Below, one piece after another: positions 57,201-64,000 of a stretch of 64,000 bases of DNA. This DNA comes from Diogma glabrata (Eukaryota > Arthropoda > Insecta > Diptera > Cylindrotomidae), in contig OY856186.1 in assembly GCA_963693315.1 (NCBI GenBank), positions 372,708,850 to 372,772,849 on the forward strand. Reading direction: 5' to 3'. The notes under the pieces were generated by a model, which was not told the origin of the DNA, searched no databases, and saw only the letters and a list, made by a program, of their open reading frames with translations. The stretch's first letter is position 1. Every line of letters begins with the position of its first letter. A program made the translations under genes and the position numbers.

Positions 57201-57590
57201 AAAAACAAAAAAAAAAAAAAGTGGCCTTTTGAGATATGAGCTTTGAAGTAAAGCAAGGTTTAACGCGCCGCCTAGCGGAAAAGAGAAAAATTATTAATTT
57301 CCAACTTACATATTTCGATTATTCAATAATTTTTCTCCCTATGTGCAAAAACATACGTAAATCACATGAAATTTATGGGATCTATTAACAAAACATTGAC
57401 ACCATTACCAAAACTACGTGAAAAAGCCTCAAAAATTCAAACGCGCATAACTCCGATTCAGAGTACACAAAAAATAAAAGCAGAAATTGCTTTTTTCCTT
57501 TCGTCAATGCCAACAATATATCAAAATTTCAGATTTTTAAAAAATAGTTGTTTTTTTTTCGATGTACGTTTTCAAAATAATAGCCCTGAT
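54215..57590 (-). mobile_element. 3.37-kb DNA transposon with 600-bp TIRs and TGAT target duplication
   Basis: The left TIR (54,219-54,828) and right TIR (56,986-57,586) are inverted copies, both ending GGGCTATTATTTTGAAAACG outward. TGAT flanks each end (54,215-54,218 and 57,587-57,590). Both TIRs carry an inward-starting frame beginning MKFMGSINKTLTPLPKLREK, read toward the outer end, which is duplicated simply because the TIR is. A decayed transposase-like gene lies inside on the minus strand. TIRs differ by a few per cent and small indels, so the insertion is not recent. Superfamily not assigned: a 4-bp duplication that is not TTAA is unusual. Confidence 0.85.
55080..56611 (-). pseudogene. 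Transposase-like protein of the EWHFFATxHGK group, decayed
   Basis: On the minus strand an N-terminal piece (56,611-56,402) reads LYGLKNHKRTSKNEKVV and ICETC, zinc-ribbon-like. Then comes an acidic linker (56,196-55,900), then in a new frame VTSAISQRIFQVDPVKVL, CEYTSWLMNLKKEF and SSKSKQVFLFTTLPRKFW (about 55,930-55,720). After stops, ITQNEIQAAHFNKVQATIHP follows, and finally AEWHFFATAHGKDPSDGIGG TLKR with ELFEWAE (about 55,395-55,250). This pattern matches a protein group found in many copies in arthropods and other animals; its presence between long TIRs supports a transposase role. Several frameshifts and stops make this copy dead. Confidence 0.7.
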
Positions 57591-58786
57591 AACAAATCGG
57601 AACGAAATTAGCATATTAAAGGACGCAAGTTGAAGTTTTAATTAAATAAAATTCGACTATTGTTTATTTAATATATTAGATTAATTAATTTAACAATTTT
57701 TTTAAAACTTGAAATCATGGAACCAGAAGGCTCTGGCGTAAACAAAACTGCGTCATTTATTTTAAATAAAACTAACTTAAATGTTTACAAAATATTTAAA
57801 AAAATTTCAATATGAGTAATAACTTCTAGTATAAATAATTATTATTTTATATTAAAATGATATTTTTGCTTGTTAAAAAAGACCTAATGAATTTAGAATT
57901 AAATATTTTTTTTATTTTCAAGCTCTATTACAAAGACTACCTCTATTTTCTTTTGACAAATGGTGGTAAGGATAGGAAGTTGCTACGAGGTGTCAGGACT
58001 TCGGTTTGTACGAAGGGTTTAGTATTTACTTCATGAAAGGTGAGATGGTGTTTGTTTACTTCTAGCTAGAGAAGTAAAAGAAAACCAATACAAAACATAA
58101 ATGCGATGTCGTAAACAACAAAATATATTATCACATTACATTACATGCTTGAGTTTAATTCCAGCTAATCCGTTGCGTTTTTTTATAAATACAATGAAAC
58201 GATTCATTTTTATTTAAAAAACATTGTATAAGCCAAATGATTTATCAACCCAAATTTTTGATGCATTTGCAATCTAGTGATCTAACCCTAGAATTTAACG
58301 GCGTAAAAATTTTGAATCTCGGTCAAGTAGTGTTCAACATTTCGTTGTTTTTCGGTCCAAAGACAGACTAAAATTATTCTTAGTATTAAACTCCGCATAA
58401 CATAAAAGTCCAAAAATAAAATTTTAAATTGATTTAATAAATATAAACTTCGAGTTAGTAAAGTATTAATACAAAAAAAACGTATAAAATTTTATTTTTT
58501 TTAACCCAAAAAAAATAATCCCAATCCTAAGAATATATTCGCAAATACATTTGCGTTTCTATTCGCATAATTCTTTATTCCTGTTTTTAACTAAACCATT
58601 CGAATATAGAGAATAAACAAAACAGAATAAAAACAAACAGAAACATTTTAATAATTCTCTCACTGTTTTCATTTGTTTTAAAATGAGAATACAAAAGAAC
58701 ACGAATATATAAAAACACTCGTTATATGGGAAACGTTTGTTTCTTAGCGAAGAACGTTCTTTTCTCACCTCTGCTTCACTTATCTT
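57591..58786. other. AT-rich stretch, nothing recognised
   Basis: No ORF, repeat array or family match. A short patch at 57,960-58,050 is less AT-rich. Confidence 0.4.
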
Positions 58787-60240
58787 TTATGCACGTATAT
58801 AAAAGTTTACAATAAAAGTGATATTGTATAAAATATTTTTCCCCTTATTTCGTTTTGTAGAAATTGACCAACTATGAAAAGTACTGGTTCTTCGACCTTA
58901 CTATAGTGATGTGCAAAATCGGTTCTTTTCAGTATCGATATCAACTGATACTTTCATGACATTAACCTGATACTTTGAACCGGATACTTTGAACCGAATC
59001 GATACTTTTTTATTATGGATTTGTTTTATTATTATTTTGGATTTGGATTTCCCGAGATTACTACAGTATTTTAATTTTAAATATGTACATACTTTTGCAG
59101 ACTGAAAAATTAATTTAAATTTAATTAAATTTATGATTGCTATGATTTGGGTTATTAAATATCGGATACTTAAAATTAGAATACTCAATACTCTTAATTT
59201 TCTAACAAACCTAATTATCTACCATACAAGCAAACAATTCTATTTTTCATACTAAGAAAGTTTAGCATACTTTAAATGTTTTCTTAATGTGCTAACATAG
59301 TCAATCTATACTCTATAGTCTATAGTATCAATTCAGTTCAAAAAATCGAAATACCATGTACTCAAAGCTCAAACTAGTAAAACACCGAAAGTATCAATTC
59401 GGTTCAAAAGATCGAGATACCCAAACTAGTATAAACACCGAAATGTATTCGTTTTAATAAAATACCAATTATGTTATGTATTTGTGTACGATAGTCGATA
59501 CTGCTATAGATACATAATAATTCATATACATATCTCGACTTCTTATTATGATAACTTTCTCTTTCACTTAGCTATTGAGTGTTGGTTTGTTGAAAAGAGT
59601 CGATTTGATTATAATTCTTAATTCAATATCAATATCTCTGTTTTGAGAGAAGAGACAAAATAGATTATTTATATAAAAAATCAAATCAACCAAAAAGAAG
59701 TGACAATATGTTAAATGTTTATTGTTTTAGTATTTATTGTAGTAGTTTATTGTTTTAGTAATTGGTTAGTTCTTTTTGGTGAATATCTGTTTTATTAAAC
59801 ATCAAATAAAAATCTAATAATTAAAGTCATTAAGTATAACGTAATTGGTTAGTTCTTTTTGGTGAATATCTGTTTTATTAAACATCAAATAAAAATCATG
59901 GTTTGTCATAAAGCGCATTTGTATTACATAATAGTTAATATAATATTGAGTAAATGGATTGGTAAATGGAGTAAATGGACTAGCATTTTTTTTAGATTAA
60001 ATGATTTAAATGTTCTTTAAAACAATAAAATTTATTAAAAAGAGTAAATTTACTGATTTTTTTATAATTAATTTTACTTCACTCATCTTTGATGCAAAAT
60101 ATAAAAGCTTACAATAAAAGTGATATTTTATAAAATATTTTTTCCGTTATTTCGTTTTGTAGAAATTGTCCAACTATGATAAGTTCTGGTTCTTCGATCT
60201 TACTATGAAGAGATGATGTGATGATATGATATTTTATAAT
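58787..60240. repeat. Cluster of dispersed and direct repeats
   Basis: Copies of the 53,005 repeat occur at 58,787-58,910, 59,898-59,955 (its second half) and 60,070-60,220; the first and third also share CTGGTTCTTCGA(C/T)CTTACTAT. A direct repeat of about 54 bases (AATTGGTTAGTTCTTTTTGG ...) lies at 59,760 and 59,842. ATCAATTC(A/G)GTTCAAAA with GATACC recurs at about 59,328 and 59,393. The stretch looks like tandemly rearranged copies of one non-coding repeat. Confidence 0.7.
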
Positions 60241-60524
60241 ATTTTTTACTTCAATATAAAGAAAGTTTTTTTTCTTTAAATCAAAGGTAAATGTTTTTTT
60301 TAAACAGTCAATTATTTTTTTAGTAATTTTACATAATTTCGCTTGATAAAAATGTTTAATGAAAGTTTTCTTATGACATGTAATACTTTTCTTGAGAGAA
60401 AAAATACAAGTTCATCTTTCAGTTTATTAGTTTAAACTTATATTATTTAGCTTTGTTTTATAAAGATCTGTAAGGTTACGTTTTGCGTATCTAGAACTTC
60501 ATTAAACATTTTTGATAGTAGTAG

Positions 60525-60584
60525 TGCTTAGTAACACAAAATAATGTTTAACTTTCATTAAACATTATTTTGTGTTACTAAGCA
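60525..60584. repeat. Perfect 26-bp hairpin
   Basis: TGCTTAGTAACACAAAATAA... (60,525-60,550), 8-base loop ACTTTCAT, exact complement at 60,559-60,584. Confidence 0.92.
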
Positions 60585-60708
60585 GGTTTCTGTTTCTGGC
60601 ACTTATTTCTTATTTGTAGAAATTTAATGCTATTGTAGTTTAGTTTTTAACTGGTAACAGAAAGAAAAATGCATGATCATCATTTTCAATAAATCAAGGA
60701 AATCAATA

Positions 60709-61627
60709 TAGGGGAACCCGGGGCAGAACGGAACCCCAAGTTGAAAATATGTTATAAAATACAATAGGGTTAATTTAGAGGGCTGAAATTTTTTTTATGG
60801 ACACATTATAATTTAATAATTACAAAAATACAATGATATTGTAAGAAGACAAAAGAACAATACTTTTGTTTGCAAAAACAGAAAATTATGTTTTTGTCCC
60901 ATTCTGCTGCCGCGGTAGTGGGGCAGAACGGGATGGTAAGGACAAGTAATTATAAAATCGTATAAAACTAGTGGAAATGCAGAAAAAAAAAGTTTGCTTT
61001 ATTTATTTAGTTTTAAGTGCCTATAAAGGCTTCTTTGGCAAATTGTTTTCCTCTTTTTCCTTAATAGTGGCTTCTAACTCAAATAATCTTATAAAACTAG
61101 TGGAAATGCAGAAAAAAAAGTTTGCTCTATTTATTTAGTTTTAAGTGCCTATAAAGGCTTCTTTGGCAATTTTTTCCATCTTTTCCCTTAATAGTTGCTT
61201 CTAACTCTTTGCGGGGTAGGATTGCGGTGTAGAATCGGATATCCCATTCTGCCCCGCCCGTTCCGCCCCAGGAACACGATTCAGGTTAAAGAGGTAAAGT
61301 AACTCGAGAAAGTACGTAAACAAACGTTTAACTACACGAAACTAAAGACAATTAAACGTACTTCAAGCATGTACTAACTATAGTTGTAGGTAAACAAGTA
61401 TGTATAACTTACCTTGGTTACAAAATCATGAGAAGTTATAACACATGAGCAAAAAATCACACAACGTCAACCTCATGCAACAACGACTAAGAAAACCAGT
61501 CAAACTGCCTGCGAAGTTACATGTTGGTTTAGTTCTACTTATTGCCGTCGCTGGCAAAAACTCCTTGACACTTTAAAACGTAAATACTCATTCCGCCCCG
61601 ATACTCGTTCTGCTCCGGGTTCCCCTA
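60709..61627. mobile_element. 915-bp MITE with TA target duplication
   Basis: Ends are GGGGAACCCGGGGCAGAACG (60,711) and, inverted, GGGGAACCCGGAGCAGAACG (to 61,625), flanked by TA on both sides. Inside, the word GGGGCAGAACGGG recurs near 60,920 and inverted near 61,245-61,270, and a 129-bp unit (ATAAAACTAGTGGAAATGCAG ...) is tandemly doubled at 60,961 and 61,090. No ORF. The TA duplication suggests mobilisation by a Tc1/mariner-type transposase. Confidence 0.85.
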
Positions 61628-62011
61628 CCTTGTTACATCTATTTCAGAATTTATTTCTATTCTTTGAGTTAATTATTAATTTTTTATAAAATCAAGGTTA
61701 AGCATTTTCAATTCCTAGTTATAATAATGGAATTTGAAGAGGTAATGATAAAAGTTGATTACCTAAAGTTTATTAAAATACTTATTTTTACAAAAATATT
61801 AAATTTAGCTAATTTTTAAACTTATCAGCTATCTGCAGAAAATAAACAGATTGTATTTGTTACATTTTCGAATACGCCTCTCGTCTATTGGATTTTTATC
61901 TCCAAACCGTAGAAGTTAGAATTGAAAAAAATTCGCTTTTGTAACTGTTAAATCTTCTGTCTATGTAGAAACTGAAAATATTCTTTTAACCTAGATATTT
62001 ACAATCATAAC
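61628..62011 (+). other. Possible upstream exon of the DUF4371 gene
   Basis: ATGGAATTTGAAGAG|GTAATG at 61,727-61,747 could be a first exon with a donor, and TTATCAG near 61,828 an acceptor followed by a short open frame. It then meets a stop before the ATG at 62,012, so the link is doubtful. Confidence 0.2.
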
Positions 62012-64000
62012 ATGGATGACAAACCCAGGAAGAAAAAGAAGTCTGGCCATGACTATAGGAAAGAAAAAGAAATTGGGCATAGAAAAGAAGTTGCATCAAC
62101 GTGTTCCAAGATTACAAAGTTTTGGGCCCCCAAGACAAAGACTGACGATTATGGACTCATTCAAGCAAGTTCCTGCTCCGAGACTTTGAACGACGACTCA
62201 ACATTACCGACGACTTCTAATATTGAAGGCCAGGGAAGGGATTTAGAAGAGAATATAGAAATCGAGTCATCACATTCACATCTAATGGACATTGATCTTG
62301 ATCCCGACGATGTTCAGGAATCAGCATGCAACGAAGGACAGGATTTAGTTGTAAATAATATGGAAAATGAAACATTCAATTGCTCGTCTACAAACATCGA
62401 TTCTGATGAAGGACAAAAATATGTTATCGATTATTTCAAAAAACCTTCTCTGAAAAATCTAAATGTATTCTTTTCTTTCCATCCAAATCAACCTCTTAAA
62501 GATGAAAACTCAAAAGCCTTACTATACGATATTAATATTTACAATACGAACACAAAAAGTGATGCCCAAAGCTTTAAACGAAACTGGATCTCATACAATG
62601 TCAAAGACAACAAATTATATTGTACTGTTTGTTTGGCCTACTCCGATGGTACCTCTGTATTTTGTAAAGGATTTGACAGGTACAGACATTTATCGCAAAC
62701 ATTTGGGGAACACGAGAAGTCCAATTTGTATCTTGAGTCGGTAAAGTCTTATGTAACTCGTAATAAAAATGAGTCAATTGATTATTTAATGTTTGACACA
62801 CAACTAAACAAAAGAAAAAAAGAAGTTGCCGGAAGAAGAAAAGTTGTACATGGAATTATTGATGTCATTAAATTAATAGGTAAACAAGGTCTTGCGTTTA
62901 GAGGAAAGAGACACGAAGAGGGTTATTCCTTAGGAAATCCATCTTTGAATCACGGGAATTTTGGAGATAATTCTTTTGCTCTCCAATTACGACGATACCA
63001 TTGGAAACCACGTGAAAAATGTAATAAACAAAAGTGCAGTTGCATTGGAGAAGAGAGAGAGAGAAAATCACAAAAATGGTCGAGGCAGCCACGTTTATTT
63101 TTTAAGTAAAACCACGGTAACAAAAATTGTTACCATTATAAAAGATATAATCATAACTGACTTAGTGTCGGAAATAAAACAATCTGGGAGCTTTTCCATA
63201 TTAATGGACAGGACAGTGGACATCTCGGGTTACGATCAGTGCGCAATTGTTGTGCGCTATGTGTTTGAAAAAGAAGTTAAAAAGAAGTTGTTGGGATTAA
63301 CAAGTGTAAAATCTACTACTGGTGAAAGTCTTCTAGAGACGTTATTAAATCTATTAAAAATAAACGACATTCAAATAGAAAATTGCGTTGCTGATGTTTT
63401 TGATGGGGCAGCAAATATGAGTGGCATTTATAATGGAGTTTCTGCAAAACTCAAAGAGTTGATGCACAGCCACATCCACACGTGGTGCTATGCACACGTC
63501 TTAAACCTGGTGATGACAGACGTGGCAAGCTGCATCCCAGAATCGATTTCTTATTTTGGCCTCCTACAAGAGACACAAGTTTTCTTGAAAGAATCTTGCA
63601 AGAGACTTAATGTTTATTTAGAACAAAATCCGAAGATTCGCTTGACGGCCATAGGAGCAACACGATGGAGATCAAGAAGTGATGCAACTTCAAAAATATT
63701 CGGATTTTCATCGTATTGGTTTTCAGAAACACAAGAAGAAGAACCTAAATTAATTTATCCTGATCTTGTGGTTTCTCTTAGCATAATTAGCAATTCCAAT
63801 GATTTTAATTCTAAAACAAGAAATGAAGCAAATTCACTTCTTTCCAAGTTTCTTTCTTATCAAACCATTTTGATTGCGATGATCTACATCAAAATATTTC
63901 GGTCAACAACAACATTGTCGGATTATTTGCAGTCAAAAGATCTCGACTTTGCACAAGCATGGTCATTCGTGGCAACTGCTCAGAAAAATCTACTAAAAAA
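62012..64000 (+). CDS. DUF4371/ZMYM-like hAT transposase, one frameshift, runs off the window
   Basis: The protein begins with a basic segment (KPRKKKKSGHDYRKEKE) typical of the group, then an acidic linker. At about residue 190 comes the TTF-type zinc finger (NWISYNVKDNKLYCTVC, then FCKGF and HEKSN). GKQGLAFRG (about 62,880) opens DUF4371. A frameshift in the T run near 62,957 ends the first frame; the next frame is open for 1,040 bases to the window edge. It carries GRGSH and FLSKTTVTKI (63,080-63,130), SFSILMDRTVDIS (first catalytic Asp, about 63,205; Arg replaces the more usual Glu or Ser after it), VFDGAANMSG (second Asp, about 63,400), WCYAHVLNLV (63,485) and RWRSRSD (63,665). The last catalytic residue and hATC lie outside. 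It is the least decayed coding region in the window; the frameshift could be real or a homopolymer error. Either a recent transposon or a domesticated relative. Confidence 0.9.

Overview
The window reads as intergenic or heterochromatic DNA from an arthropod, most likely an insect. It is strongly AT-rich and eukaryotic in style (introns, poly(A) tracts, microsatellites). Almost everything recognisable is a mobile element, an inverted repeat or a tandem repeat. The only clear remnant of a conserved cellular gene is a broken, intron-bearing 3' piece of a UAP56/Hel25E-type DEAD-box helicase on the minus strand near 9 kb. No intact host gene, tRNA, rRNA or CRISPR array was found. The species cannot be fixed from the sequence; Diptera is a guess.

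Layout. 0-2.3 kb: 51-bp tandem repeats, then a decayed hAT transposase running from its N-terminal region to the hATC domain. 2.3-6.8 kb: G-poor DNA with a perfect 28-bp hairpin, a TATA/Inr-like site, 73-bp and 84-bp tandem repeats, and the first of three copies of an LTR-like segment called LTR-A here. 6.8-8.2 kb: a terminal-inverted-repeat (TIR) element with a 266-bp palindrome inside. 8.7-9.3 kb: the helicase pseudogene. 9.4-13.4 kb: further palindromes, a 905-bp foldback element with 369-bp arms, and 49-bp tandem repeats. 13.4-31.4 kb: mostly AT-rich non-coding DNA, with a DUF4371/ZMYM-type hAT fragment (16.2 kb), a second hAT fragment (19.5 kb), 175-bp tandem repeats (24 kb), an interrupted LTR-A copy (26.4-28.2 kb) and a broken multi-exon SAMD3-like gene (28.6-30.3 kb).

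31.5-38.5 kb: a full-length but defective Ty3/gypsy retrotransposon. It has 633-bp LTRs differing at one position by eye, a 4-bp ATAG target duplication, a primer-binding site, an extra basic ORF before gag, gag, a canonical -1 frameshift signal (GGGAAAC plus stem-loop), protease, reverse transcriptase, RNase H, the integrase zinc finger and integrase C-terminus. The integrase catalytic core is deleted, and a 5'-truncated LINE with a poly(A) tail sits in pol. This element is inserted into an LTR-A copy whose own tRNA-Lys-type primer-binding site lies at 38,962.

38.5-53 kb: leader-like DNA, two separate head-to-tail duplications (about 2.19 kb and 2.17 kb per unit, each nearly identical), and a second gypsy reverse-transcriptase fragment (46.3 kb). 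The second duplication carries a two-finger C2H2 ORF, SAMD3-like exons and a hAT-type terminus. 53-61.7 kb: palindromic MITEs, a 3.37-kb element with about 600-bp TIRs, TGAT target duplication and a decayed transposase-like gene, and a 915-bp TA-flanked MITE. 62 kb to the end: an almost intact DUF4371/ZMYM-like hAT transposase gene with one frameshift, running off the window.

No host pathway can be assembled from this window. Its interest lies in mobile-element architecture: nesting, translational recoding, long hairpins and fresh duplications.
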